From Bartonella phoceensis (lineage in GTDB: Bacteria > Pseudomonadota > Alphaproteobacteria > Rhizobiales > Rhizobiaceae), in assembly GCF_902825145.1 (NCBI RefSeq), contig NZ_CADEAD010000002.1:248001-312000 (forward strand): DNA of 64,000 nucleotides, read 5' to 3'. This document shows positions 1 to 10,044 of this stretch, in pieces. Every line of letters starts with the position of its first letter. The stretch's first letter is position 1. The notes under the pieces were generated by a model that searched no databases, was not told the origin of the DNA, and worked only from the letters and a program-made list of their open reading frames with translations. The position numbers and the translations under genes are program-made.

Positions 1-2331
1 AGTCATAATACGAACTTCGTCATGGTTTTGATCAAGCTCTCGTTTAATTTCTGGTTCGCTTACACTTAATGTTTCCAAAAAAGCTTGTAGCCCTGGTAGA
101 CCAGTTTTTTGAATGGTGAGGGTATAATCCATAAAAGCATCAAGTACGTCATTTACTTCAAAGCCTAAACGGGCTAGAATTTTTTGTCGTCCTTTATCGT
201 TGTTTAAAATATGGCTATAAAATTCGAAAACTGGTATTTTATCTACGAGAGTGCGATAGTGGTTTAAGATTTCAAAGGCATGTTTCAAAGATTCATGGAA
301 TGATGCATGCAAACAAAGGCTCTGCCAAAGCGAGCCTGTACGGTGTGCTGCAATCTGATAAACTTCCTCTTCGGTAAACGAAAAAAGTGGACTTTTTAAA
401 ACACAAGCAAGAGAAAGATCGTCTTGTGGTTGTAAGACAAAACGTGCAAGCGCCATTAAATCACGTACACTAATATGATTGGTGAGTTGTAAACGATCAG
501 CACCTGCAACAGGAATATTACGTTGTTTAAGTGCACGAGAAAGAGCTAAAACAAATTGATCACGTTTGCGAACCAGAATCATAATATCACTGGCTCGCAT
601 TAAGCGTCCTTTTGCTGGAAGTATTTCTCCTTTATGTAACCACTCAGCGATGGTTTCAGCAATCTTTTCTGCCAAGCGTACTGCTGGTGTGTCTAAATGG
701 TCAACAGTGACATGCCAATCGTCAGGAAGTTTACTTGTTTCTTTAGAAAATGCGTCCCATACAATAACCTCACCTGGGCTATGAACACGAATAGCTTCGT
801 GCACCGTTTTCGTATTTTCTGCTGAAAGTCCTTTGTAATTTTCTGGTGTTTCAAAGACAAGATCAACGCTTTTCAGAACATCAGCTGTAGAGCGAAAAGA
901 ATAATTCAGCTGTATTTTTTCAAATTTTTGTTTTGTTTGCTGCGCTTTTTTTTGAATTATTTGTCCATTTGTGGCAAAATTTTCTGGTACAGCGCCTTGA
1001 AAAGAATAGATGGATTGTTTTTCATCTCCAACAGCAAAAAGAGTACGTGTGTTTGTACGTTGGCTGTATCCTGTAAAAAATTCTTGTGCCAAAAGTTGAA
1101 TAATTTGCCATTGCTCAGGGTTGGTATCTTGTGCTTCATCAAGCAAAATATGATCAAGGCCATTATCAAGTTTATAATGCACCCATTGGCTCGCTCCTTT
1201 ACGCTGTAATAAATAGAGTGTGCGTTCAATGAGATCATCAAAATCTAACAGACCATTGGCTTTTTTTAAATTTGCATAGATTTTAAGATACATGCTACAA
1301 AGCTGGAAGGCAGCCATATTGAGTGTGAAGCTTTTTAAGCATTGATATTTTTCTAGAAGAACAGAAAGCTTGCTTTGTTGATCTTCAAGCATTTGTTGAA
1401 TAAAAGGCCAAATTTCATCTGATTTTTTACAAGATAAACGTGAGAAACTCCTTGGTTTTCCTGTTGTTGTAAAATAGATATCGGAAATGATATTGATAAT
1501 ATCTGTTTCATCACAAATCTCTGCCAAGCGGGAAAATTTCGCGATCATATCCTTAAGGTGTTTGTTGCCGTGGGTTTGGCAGTGTGTGAAAGCGTAAAGA
1601 GGCAGACGAGCAGTTTGTTGAATGTTTTCTAGCAACCGCTCATTTGTTTCATCGGGGGTTAAATGAAAGAGTGCACGCAATTGTGCTTCCCCATTTTCAG
1701 ACAAAATGGAGGATAAAAAATCAGACAATTTATGTTGTTTTTCCGTTGTTTCATACAGCAATTGATTAAGAGTGTGCTCACTGACAACTTGAAGCAACAG
1801 TTTCAAAGCGGACTGTACATCCTTATGCTCCAAAAGTTGGCGACGGGATTCGTGTAGTAATTTTTTTCGACTGATATCGTCGAGCAGTTCAAAATGTCCA
1901 GCAATATTGGCTTCTAGCATAAATTGATGTAAGAGGGATTCACAAAATGCATGAATAGTTTGGATTTTTAAGCCCCCTGGTGTTTCGAGAGCACGAGCGA
2001 AGAGTTGACGCGCATAGGTTAATTTTTGCGCATTAACGGGCTTCTTTTCAAGCTGTGATAAGGTTTTTTGCAGCTGTGTATCATCAAGTTCATTCCAGCT
2101 GGAAAGTGTGCGAAAAATCCGCGATTGCATAACAGCTGCTGCGGCTTTTGTATAAGTAAGACATAAAATACGTGCTGAAGGAGTACCGTTTAAAAGCAAA
2201 CGAATAACACGTTCGCTTAAAACGTGGGTTTTTCCAGATCCTGCATTTGCAGAAACCCATACATTTGTTTTTGGATGTGTTGCCGTTGCTTGTGCATCAA
2301 GGGCTGCTTCAGGAATAGAAAAAAAAGTCAT
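1..2331 (-). CDS. addA: AddA, double-strand break repair helicase-nuclease subunit (partial, C-terminus outside window)
   Basis: UvrD-type helicase subunit of the AddAB recombination complex, which unwinds and resects broken DNA ends to load RecA (family knowledge). The frame is open from the ATG at 2331 to the left edge, giving the N-terminal 777 codons of a protein that is usually about 1150 residues; the C-terminal nuclease domain is not in view. Visible motifs are a Walker A SANAGSGKT near residues 33-41, motif Ia LTYTKAAA, the TIHAFCESLL segment, and the Walker B/motif II DEAQDTNPEQW encoded near 1130. Its start overlaps the addB stop as ATGA, so the two subunits are translationally coupled. 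No frameshift was seen in the parts I translated by hand. Confidence 0.95.
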   Translation of the reverse strand, partial: MTFFSIPEAALDAQATATHPKTNVWVSANAGSGKTHVLSERVIRLLLNGTPSARILCLTYTKAAAAVMQSRIFRTLSSWNELDDTQLQKTLSQLEKKPVNAQKLTYARQLFARALETPGGLKIQTIHAFCESLLHQFMLEANIAGHFELLDDISRKKLLHESRRQLLEHKDVQSALKLLLQVVSEHTLNQLLYETTEKQHKLSDFLSSILSENGEAQLRALFHLTPDETNERLLENIQQTARLPLYAFTHCQTHGNKHLKDMIAKFSRLAEICDETDIINIISDIYFTTTGKPRSFSRLSCKKSDEIWPFIQQMLEDQQSKLSVLLEKYQCLKSFTLNMAAFQLCSMYLKIYANLKKANGLLDFDDLIERTLYLLQRKGASQWVHYKLDNGLDHILLDEAQDTNPEQWQIIQLLAQEFFTGYSQRTNTRTLFAVGDEKQSIYSFQGAVPENFATNGQIIQKKAQQTKQKFEKIQLNYSFRSTADVLKSVDLVFETPENYKGLSAENTKTVHEAIRVHSPGEVIVWDAFSKETSKLPDDWHVTVDHLDTPAVRLAEKIAETIAEWLHKGEILPAKGRLMRASDIMILVRKRDQFVLALSRALKQRNIPVAGADRLQLTNHISVRDLMALARFVLQPQDDLSLACVLKSPLFSFTEEEVYQIAAHRTGSLWQSLCLHASFHESLKHAFEILNHYRTLVDKIPVFEFYSHILNNDKGRQKILARLGFEVNDVLDAFMDYTLTIQKTGLPGLQAFLETLSVSEPEIKRELDQNHDEVRIMT

Positions 2332-5300
2332 GATTGATCTGCTTTATGGAAACCGCTTGACCACTCCCACAAGCGTGCAAGATGGTCATAGTCCCCTTCA
2401 CATCGTTTTGCCATGGGGACTGCATGTGAAAGATAACCTTGTTGTGGATTTTGATAATAATTCATTAGTGCGAGAAGATGTTCCCATGCTTTTTCACCAA
2501 GATTTATTGCGCTTTGGTGTTCTTTTTCTCCTTTCTTTAAGAGAATTGATTGGGGCATAATTTTACCTTTTTCATTAAGGGGAATGTAAAATAAATTTGA
2601 GGGAGTAAGATCTTGAAAATCTGTAAAGGCACCTTGCATAAGCAAAGCTGTTTCCAATGCCAATTGTGGAAACAATAAATCACGAACCTGTTTTGATGAG
2701 GGGGGAGTGTTGGTTTTAAAATCAAAAATCTCAACCATTTTATTTGGCAATACATCAATACGATCTGCACGTCCTGAAAGGGTTACACCTGTGGTACCTA
2801 TAGATATTTTTTGCGATACGACTTCGGCATATCGTTCTCGAGGCCCTAAGCTTTGCTCCCATTGGAGTAAAAACGGAGCAAGATTTTCAAAATGAATCCA
2901 CCAAATTGCTTCAATATCGGCAGGTAAATCGCACTTATCAAATTCTTGACGTCCAATGGTGAGGAGTGCATCTAGAGCATTTGCAGCATTTGGATTTTTT
3001 ATTTGTGTACAAAAATCAGCAAGGATAGCGTGATAAAGCGTTCCACGTTCAGCAGCACCAGGATTATGAATGAGCTTTTTAAGCGGTTTGAGGCGCAAGA
3101 TTTTTTTAGCATAAATGGCGTAAGGGTCATACCGCAAGGTTTCTATTTCAGTGACAGAAAAATGACGTGGGCGCATCTTAAGGGGTGGTATAGGACAAGG
3201 GCGGGCTACACAGCCAATCATATTTGTATTGTCAAGCATTTTTGCCCAATGAAGAAATTTTTCACCTCGGGCACGTATTTGTTGCCAAACTTGCTTTCCT
3301 ATGACTGTTTCTAGGCGTTGTAACCAGCGTGAAGGAAGTGAAGGAGCAAAATTGACCCGTAGTGCTCGGCTCATCACCACTTTATTCATTCCCATAGCCC
3401 ATTGAAAATCATGTGCAGAAAGACCAATACGCTGCTCAGGTGGTTCAAGCGTTAACATCATTTTCATAGGACGCGATAAAAAAGCATCATTGCGGGTTGT
3501 AATTGGCCATGATCCTTCATTAAGACCGCCAATAACCACGGTATCAACCGTTTGCAAACGTGATTCCAAAGTACCCCAGATGAATAAACGTGGATGACCT
3601 CCGGGGGAGGGCGTGACAGAATGAGTCGCTATCAGAGCTGAAAACATAGCGGGCCACTCACGAAGATGAAATTTTAATCCTGATTGATCACTCACCAATT
3701 CACGCAAAAAAGTTAGGAGAGTTTGTCCTGCTTCATGTTGATAAAGATGGGCAAGCGAATTGTTTTCATCACGGCCAAAATTTTCAAAAACTTCAACTGT
3801 TGCTATCGCGGCTTCATTGATGGTGCATTCTTTCTCTTGTTTCATGAGAAATGCTAAAGGCTCAACAGCTTTGACCAAAAGATGACAAAGCAAATGTGCT
3901 TCTTCGCTTTTCTGTTGATCAAAAATGTTATTGTCAGAAGTGTTTTGGAAATGTGTTTTTATCCACTTTTCAAGAAATTTGTCACATTCGAAAAGATTAA
4001 TATAGCCCGTGTTTCCTCGAAGAACAAAGAGTTCAAAATTTTCTGCCATTTTGCGTAAACGGTGCCGGTTTTGTCCTAGCGTTGTAAATGGATGTTTGAG
4101 AAGGGAAAGAAAAGCAACAGGATCATAAGGTTGAAAGACATTTTCTAAAAGAAGTCGTAAAAGAGTTGAAGGGAGTGTTTGTGCAAGCGGTACCTCGCCT
4201 GAATCATTTGCTTCAATACCAAAACGTTGTAATTCAGCTGAGACACGGCGTGCTAAATTACGGTCATGTGTAATAAGAGCGGCGGTTTTTTGAGGTTCTT
4301 CAATGGCATTACGTAAAGCAACAGCAATAGTGAGAGCTTCTTCTCGCTCATTTATAGCTTCAATGAATGACCAATCTGCACAGATGTTTTCATAATTATC
4401 ACGGATAATTTTTACCCAACGATCTGTCGTAGAGGCTGGTCGGAGTGCTTCTGATAAGAGAGCAGCGCGTTTTTTCTTTATTGCATTTTGTGGGCCAATT
4501 TCGCGAACATGAATACGGTGACATTTCATGAGAGAGAGAAGTTTTTTTAAATGGTATTGAGGATGACTAAAAACATTCGCTGCTTGATCTAAAAAATCAT
4601 AAGTTGTTTTTTCTTCATTGATTGTGCCTAATGCCTCCCATTGATCTTCATCCATATCAAGATCAAGCCCAGGAAGGACAACAGCTCCTTTTGGGAGGGA
4701 GGCAATTACCTTTAAGAGATGAGAAACTGCGGGAATAGAACCTGATACGCCAGCCGCAAGTATAGGTTTATGAGGTTGTGTGTGGTGTAGAATCTCAGCA
4801 TACATTTTGAGTACTTGATTGCGCCATTCAGCGGGATTGCTACATTGTCTTTCTTTTAAGATTTTCGGCCAACTTTGTGTGATAATAGTAAGGAAATCGA
4901 GAGTGATTTGCCACCATTCGGCAACCATATCGGGGGCAATTTCTTTCAGTTTTGACCAATCTGCTGCTTCTGTTTCGATTTCATCCATCAGCCTTGCTAA
5001 ATCTTGAGCTAGCCAAATTGCATCGGCAGTATGAGCAGGAATAAGCACATCTTCTGTGCCAAACATGGCACGCAAATGTTCCGGTAAATTTTCACGCCAG
5101 GGACGAATAAGACGTGCTAAAAGCAGGAGGCGTTCTGTATCTCCAATGGGAGGATTGAGAGTGTAGGTATGGTTTTCAACAAAAAGAAAACTCTCTTCGT
5201 CTAGATCTCCTAGAGCGCGAATGGTTGGTAAAAAGGTTGATTGAGTATCACTTCTTTCGACAAAGGCTGTACGTAAAGCGCGGGCAGCACGGCGTGTTGG

Positions 5301-5450
5301 TACATAAATGAGGGTATCGGCAAGGGCTATTTGGATATCTCCATTTGGTGCAAAGTTATCAATAAGCGTTTCAGAGAGCAATGCCTCAACAAAATGCGGT
5401 AGAAAAGCAGTTCCCGGAGAAATAGAAAAAACACGTGGTTTATGGGTCAT
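2328..5450 (-). CDS. addB: AddB, double-strand break repair nuclease subunit
   Basis: Partner of AddA in the alphaproteobacterial RecBCD substitute. The 1040-residue length fits the family (about 1000-1060). The N-terminal part resembles an inactive helicase fold without a good Walker A, as in other alphaproteobacterial AddB proteins. The C-terminal part carries the PD-(D/E)XK nuclease region: LSGRADRIDV followed by VEIFDFKTN, with the Asp and Lys expected of the active site. The stop codon overlaps the addA start by four bases (ATGA). Upstream lies a 553-base gap and then the tsaE fusion gene on the same strand. Confidence 0.95.
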   Translation of the reverse strand: MTHKPRVFSISPGTAFLPHFVEALLSETLIDNFAPNGDIQIALADTLIYVPTRRAARALRTAFVERSDTQSTFLPTIRALGDLDEESFLFVENHTYTLNPPIGDTERLLLLARLIRPWRENLPEHLRAMFGTEDVLIPAHTADAIWLAQDLARLMDEIETEAADWSKLKEIAPDMVAEWWQITLDFLTIITQSWPKILKERQCSNPAEWRNQVLKMYAEILHHTQPHKPILAAGVSGSIPAVSHLLKVIASLPKGAVVLPGLDLDMDEDQWEALGTINEEKTTYDFLDQAANVFSHPQYHLKKLLSLMKCHRIHVREIGPQNAIKKKRAALLSEALRPASTTDRWVKIIRDNYENICADWSFIEAINEREEALTIAVALRNAIEEPQKTAALITHDRNLARRVSAELQRFGIEANDSGEVPLAQTLPSTLLRLLLENVFQPYDPVAFLSLLKHPFTTLGQNRHRLRKMAENFELFVLRGNTGYINLFECDKFLEKWIKTHFQNTSDNNIFDQQKSEEAHLLCHLLVKAVEPLAFLMKQEKECTINEAAIATVEVFENFGRDENNSLAHLYQHEAGQTLLTFLRELVSDQSGLKFHLREWPAMFSALIATHSVTPSPGGHPRLFIWGTLESRLQTVDTVVIGGLNEGSWPITTRNDAFLSRPMKMMLTLEPPEQRIGLSAHDFQWAMGMNKVVMSRALRVNFAPSLPSRWLQRLETVIGKQVWQQIRARGEKFLHWAKMLDNTNMIGCVARPCPIPPLKMRPRHFSVTEIETLRYDPYAIYAKKILRLKPLKKLIHNPGAAERGTLYHAILADFCTQIKNPNAANALDALLTIGRQEFDKCDLPADIEAIWWIHFENLAPFLLQWEQSLGPRERYAEVVSQKISIGTTGVTLSGRADRIDVLPNKMVEIFDFKTNTPPSSKQVRDLLFPQLALETALLMQGAFTDFQDLTPSNLFYIPLNEKGKIMPQSILLKKGEKEHQSAINLGEKAWEHLLALMNYYQNPQQGYLSHAVPMAKRCEGDYDHLARLWEWSSGFHKADQS

Positions 5451-6003
5451 ATGATCTCGTTTGGGATACGTAGAAAATTCCGTTTATTGATTATTTATAC
5501 CATTTCTACTGTATACAATTTTTAAAAAGGGGCAAACTGAAAAGCGATATCTATGCATGAAGTTTTTAATTTGTCCTTATAAAAAAATATTGAAATACAT
5601 CATATATTTTAATTTTTTGCACAAATTTATAAAGAAATATTCTCATAGTTTTATACAGAGAATGGACGATAATTTATTTTCTAATTCAAATAGGCAATAT
5701 AAAGAACAAATATTGTTTTAAAAGACTTGATATTTATAAGTATATTGGAAATTATTGGAGTTAATAAATAACAGATTTATTATACGTTTTACACGGTACA
5801 ATATGAAAATACTTTTTACAGATGACATTGTTTTAAGAAAAAATTGACTCATGGACTTGTGACGCTTAAAGAGCCAGTTTTATAAAGAATATTCACCCAT
5901 TCTCATCAAAGATTTGGGAAAATAAAAATAGGTATAGAGTTATTTTCATATTCTATAGGTAATTTTTATAAAAAAAGTATTGCGAAGATCGCAGTGCAAG
6001 TTT
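5451..6003 (-). other. Gene-free gap between tsaE/kinase fusion and addB
   Basis: 553 very AT-rich bases with no plausible ORF on either strand and no tRNA-like sequence. From my memory of related Rhizobiales, a sugar-1-phosphate nucleotidyltransferase gene (murU type) normally lies here between the tsaE fusion and addB. I could not recognise any piece of its N-terminal GxGTRxxP motif, so if a gene was lost here it has decayed beyond reading by eye. Confidence 0.5.
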
Positions 6004-7497
6004 CTATCCTACTTTTGGAAGGAGCCCTATTTTTTGATAAAATCTTTGTAAAGGTGCAAGCATTGGCTGTGAGAGATTGCGAGCAAGATAGTCTTGCACA
6101 TGAGGGAGATATTTAAGATAAGATGATTTTCCATCACGCTGATGGAGGCGTACAAAAATTCCTAAAATTCTCGAAGCACGTTGAGCACCTGCAAATGCGT
6201 AAAGTTTGCGGAATTCATTTTCATCAAAAGATCGTGGTGCTTTATGACGTGCATTGCAATAGGCATCGAGGATTTTCGCTTCAAGTGTTGGGGAAATAAA
6301 GACGCGTGCATCCTGTGCTAAAGAGACAAGGTCATAGGCCGTTGGACCTTGTAAACCATCTTGAAAATCAATCAGACCAATGCGGGCAATTCCCTCTTTA
6401 TGCACACGCCAAAAAATATTGGGTGAATGATAATCACGCATAACAAAGGTATTTTCTCCTTGAGTGAGACTATCGAGATAGGGTTGCCAACACGTAAAAA
6501 AGCCTTCACGATGTTTTTGATTTAAGTTTTTTTGTGTTTGGAAGGGCAAATACCAATCGAGCAACAAAGAGAGTTCTGATTGTAATGCTTGGTAATCATA
6601 GGAGGGGATTTGGAGCAAAAATGTTGCAAATTGTTTTTCGAAAGGCCATGACTTTTGGTGAAAGATGGCCAGCAATTCGCTACAAGCGATATAACGCTCT
6701 TCTATAGGATTACCACTTTGATCCAAAATTCCTTCACATCCAAAATCTTCTAAAATCAAGAGACCTTGTTCAAAATCTGTGACAAAGATATGGGGGGCAG
6801 AAAATCCATTGTCTAAAATGATTTGATTAATTCCTACAAATTGGCGGATATCTTTTGCAAGGTGTGTCATTGTTACGTAAGCAAGATCTGCGCTTTGTTC
6901 CATTTGCATGGTCGGTGCATCCATAAGAACTTCTCGATGCTGTCCATCATCTAGAAGTTCATAACTGCGTGAGGAGGCGTTACCAGCCAAAAGATAACGG
7001 TGAACGTAACCGCGCCCATGGGTTTTTAAAAATGTGCGGATTGCAAAAGAACGTTGTAGGCGCTCAGTGGAATGATGTGATGAGGTAAGAGTCACATGGC
7101 GTCCATGTTCTTCATATTGTAAAATGAGTGCAAAGGTAATCGGTCCTAAAAGATAAGCACCTTTTTCTGGCCATTCAATGAGTAAAATGCTTTTTTCACG
7201 CGCTTCATAAAGTCCTAATTCATCAATTTCTTCTGCCATAGAAAGACGATAAAGATCAGCATGGATAATTTCAAATTTTGGAAGTTGATAGCTTTGAACA
7301 AGAGTAAAAGTAGGACTTGGAACATCCAGAGTATTGTCGTTTGCAAGTGTATGAATGATTGTTCGTGCAATGGTTGATTTTCCTGATCCAAGATCACCTT
7401 GTAGTGTCACAAGATCACCTGGCTTTAGAGCAAGAGCTAAATCTTGCGCAAAAAGTTTAGTCGCTTCTTCATTTTCAAGAAAAAAACTAAAATTCAT
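6004..7497 (-). CDS. tsaE: TsaE / AmgK-like sugar kinase fusion protein
   Basis: A two-domain protein of 497 residues. Residues 1 to about 135 are TsaE, the ATPase that supports t6A37 tRNA modification with TsaB/TsaD: P-loop GDLGSGKST at 34-42, then PSPTFTLVQSY and HADLYRL. Residues from about 145 are an aminoglycoside-phosphotransferase fold with the Brenner motif RDYHSPN at 354-360 and the metal-binding IDFQD at 376-380 followed by GPTAYDLVSL. That last pattern resembles AmgK, the anomeric kinase for MurNAc/GlcNAc in cell-wall recycling, more than antibiotic kinases (inference). The fusion itself is known in Rhizobiales. It follows divL by 51 bases on the same strand. No MurU partner lies downstream before addB. 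Confidence 0.88.
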   Translation of the reverse strand: MNFSFFLENEEATKLFAQDLALALKPGDLVTLQGDLGSGKSTIARTIIHTLANDNTLDVPSPTFTLVQSYQLPKFEIIHADLYRLSMAEEIDELGLYEAREKSILLIEWPEKGAYLLGPITFALILQYEEHGRHVTLTSSHHSTERLQRSFAIRTFLKTHGRGYVHRYLLAGNASSRSYELLDDGQHREVLMDAPTMQMEQSADLAYVTMTHLAKDIRQFVGINQIILDNGFSAPHIFVTDFEQGLLILEDFGCEGILDQSGNPIEERYIACSELLAIFHQKSWPFEKQFATFLLQIPSYDYQALQSELSLLLDWYLPFQTQKNLNQKHREGFFTCWQPYLDSLTQGENTFVMRDYHSPNIFWRVHKEGIARIGLIDFQDGLQGPTAYDLVSLAQDARVFISPTLEAKILDAYCNARHKAPRSFDENEFRKLYAFAGAQRASRILGIFVRLHQRDGKSSYLKYLPHVQDYLARNLSQPMLAPLQRFYQKIGLLPKVG

Positions 7498-7548
7498 AAA
7501 CAGTTCCGTGCAATGGATGAAAAATTTTTTTAAGTAGAAAGGAAGAGA

Positions 7549-10008
7549 TTAAAAAACTTTATCTCCTTTGGGAATTGGGAAAAAACATTTAACCGTTGTT
7601 CCTTGTCCTGCACCGGTAAGAATTTCAACATGTCCACCATGGAGCTCAACAAAGCTTTTAACAAGGGACAAACCAAGACCCGCTCCAGCGCGTCCACCAT
7701 GGTGTGAATGGGAAGAAAAACGTTTGAAAATGCGATCAAGAATATCTTCTGGAATGTCAGATCCCTCATTGTGGACACTGAAAACAATGTGATCATCTTG
7801 TTCATCGGCACAAAATTCGATTGTGCTTGCTTCCGTTGCAAAATTAATGGCATTGCTAAGAACATTCACAAAGATTTGGTGTAAACGTGTTGCATCAGCA
7901 GAAATAAAATTTAAAGAAGGAGAAATCTGCTGTAAAAGCGTAATATAACGTCCGTTAAGGCGCTCTTCTACGCGTGCTACTGCTTGTACCATGGCATCAG
8001 CAATATTAACTGGCTGTATGTCCAGTTCCATGATGCCCGCATCGAGGGTTGCAAGGTCAAGAATATCATTAACAATATTTAAAAGAGTGCCTGATTCTGA
8101 GTGAATGTGCCCAAGATATTCTTTTTGGCGTTCATTGATAGAGCCAAAAATTTGATCCCGTAAAATATCAGAAAATCCAATAATATTGGTGAGAGGTGTA
8201 CGCAATTCATAGGAAACGTGTTGGACAAATTCATTACGCAAACGATCAGCACTTTCTAAGGCTTCATTTTTTTCTTGAAGAGCACGCGCAACATAAACAG
8301 TATCTGTAACATTAACGAAAGTAAGCATCGTTTCTCCATTGGGAAGTGGAACCAGTGTATAGTCAATAATCATTCCATTTTTGAGATCCATACGACCTGA
8401 ATATGTATCACGTTTTTCAGCAAAACCTGTAATAAATTTGGTAAACTGATCCCATTCTTGTCTCAAAGTTAAGTTCGAACAATGGCTTTGTAATTGGGTA
8501 ATATGAGTGCCTTCTACCAATAAATTATAGGGGAGAGACCATAATTTCGACAAAGCTGGGTTGGATAAACGAAGACGTCCATCCGTGCCAAAAACCGCTA
8601 CGCCTTCTGAAAGTTTATCAAGGGTTTCGCCTTGTATTTTAATGAGAGTGTTATAGCGTCGTTCAAGATCAATTTTTTCTGTAAGATTTTCATAAAGCCA
8701 AGTGACACCTCCTTGTGGGTGAGGGCTGGAAATAACACGTACTGTGCGCCCATCTGGAAGATTCCAAATTTGTTGATTCGATTCCGTTTGTTGGTAGGCT
8801 TTAAAAAGTTCTTCTTTCCATGCACGCCAATCAGGGTGTTCAGCAATGAGTCCTTTTTCACGCATGTGTTCAAGCAACAATGTATGACTTGGTTCACTTT
8901 CTAAAAAAGAACTCTCCAACGGCCATAAAATTTTAAAAGCATGGTTGCAGAATTTTAATTTTTGGTCGGTATCGAAAACAGTGACAGCTGTTGAGATTTG
9001 GTCAAGTGTTTCACAATGGCTTTGCAGAACACGTTTTAGTTCATTAGCAAGATTTTCATATGCGCTATCATCGTGTGCAAAAGCTGCCATTCCTTCGGCT
9101 GTCGTAATCCGTGTGAGGTGAAAACGATGCCGTTCTCCATCAATAACTGTATGAACATGCTCTTGAAAAATCGTTTCTGTCTCATCTGTTTTGCGTTGCG
9201 TTGTTTCATTGAAAAGATCATTCACTTCATTGCTGCCTTCTTGAAAGCTTGTCACTTCTCTAAAGGCGTGATTAACAAAACAAACATTTCCTTGGCAATC
9301 TCGTATCCATACAGGTTCTTTAATACAATCAAGAAGATTGCGTTGCATTCTTAGTTCGATAAGGATTTTTGTGATATCTTTCTGTAAACGCGCATTTTCG
9401 CTCTGCTGTGTTGAAATGTCTTGAAAGCGTGCAATAGCTACTGTTCTAGCAATGACTCCTGTAACTTGTAACAACATATTGTTTGTGGTGGTAACAGAAA
9501 GTTCAAAAGGATGAGACTTGTAACGTAATTGCGTTAACGCATGGTCAAGTTCTCGCAGAGAATTTTCTTCAAGCCAAAGTCCAAAATGCTGAAAATCTTG
9601 CTGGGGAATTCCTGTTTTTTGTAAAGTGGAAACATTACCAACCACACGGGGTGAATCTGTTGGATTCTCCCAAATAAGAAGGAACTGCCCTGTTTCTTCC
9701 AGAAGCCATTCATAATATTTAAGTTTTTCAGAAAAGTCTGCTTGAATTGTTGACAGAGGTTTCCATGAAGCTTTTTTTGCACGCATAATAACTGTTATAC
9801 ACGTGAGAAGTGAAGCACAAAAAATCCCTCCACACAAAGCTAAAAGAAGCCATGGACCATCCGGCAAAGTAAAGTCAAATGGGAAATGCATTTCCAATGA
9901 CTGAGCAACAACGTACGTCGGAAAAAAAAGGCAAAAAATATATGTAGAAATTCGGATCATTTTTTGAGTTTTTTCTTTTAGGTCATAATCACCTACAGGA
10001 GAGCGCAA
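7549..10008 (-). CDS. divL: DivL-type PAS sensor kinase with tyrosine in place of the phospho-accepting histidine
   Basis: 819 residues: an N-terminal membrane segment (about 15-35) and a second one (about 52-75), several PAS-like regions (about 100-580), then a DHp/ATPase core. The H-box reads HVSYELRTPL; the codon at 8209-8211 is TAT, so residue 600 is Tyr where ordinary histidine kinases have His. The N-box FVNVLSNAINFA and G-box AGAGLGLSLV are kept, while the G1 box is NEGSDIPED. This Tyr is the hallmark of DivL, which works with CckA and phosphorylated DivK to set CtrA activity in alphaproteobacteria (family knowledge). A TTG start at 10008 is used because it follows an AAGGAAAAGG purine stretch; an ATG at codon 17 is the alternative. 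It lies 36 bases after ahcY. Confidence 0.85.
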   Translation of the reverse strand: MRSPVGDYDLKEKTQKMIRISTYIFCLFFPTYVVAQSLEMHFPFDFTLPDGPWLLLALCGGIFCASLLTCITVIMRAKKASWKPLSTIQADFSEKLKYYEWLLEETGQFLLIWENPTDSPRVVGNVSTLQKTGIPQQDFQHFGLWLEENSLRELDHALTQLRYKSHPFELSVTTTNNMLLQVTGVIARTVAIARFQDISTQQSENARLQKDITKILIELRMQRNLLDCIKEPVWIRDCQGNVCFVNHAFREVTSFQEGSNEVNDLFNETTQRKTDETETIFQEHVHTVIDGERHRFHLTRITTAEGMAAFAHDDSAYENLANELKRVLQSHCETLDQISTAVTVFDTDQKLKFCNHAFKILWPLESSFLESEPSHTLLLEHMREKGLIAEHPDWRAWKEELFKAYQQTESNQQIWNLPDGRTVRVISSPHPQGGVTWLYENLTEKIDLERRYNTLIKIQGETLDKLSEGVAVFGTDGRLRLSNPALSKLWSLPYNLLVEGTHITQLQSHCSNLTLRQEWDQFTKFITGFAEKRDTYSGRMDLKNGMIIDYTLVPLPNGETMLTFVNVTDTVYVARALQEKNEALESADRLRNEFVQHVSYELRTPLTNIIGFSDILRDQIFGSINERQKEYLGHIHSESGTLLNIVNDILDLATLDAGIMELDIQPVNIADAMVQAVARVEERLNGRYITLLQQISPSLNFISADATRLHQIFVNVLSNAINFATEASTIEFCADEQDDHIVFSVHNEGSDIPEDILDRIFKRFSSHSHHGGRAGAGLGLSLVKSFVELHGGHVEILTGAGQGTTVKCFFPIPKGDKVF

Positions 10009-10044
10009 TGCCTTTTCCTTTTTCTTTTAACCCAAGGAAACAAT

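Noticed and set aside
928..1241. Overlapping ORFs on both strands inside addA
   Set aside because: Both are shadows of the addA frame, which is open with helicase motifs.
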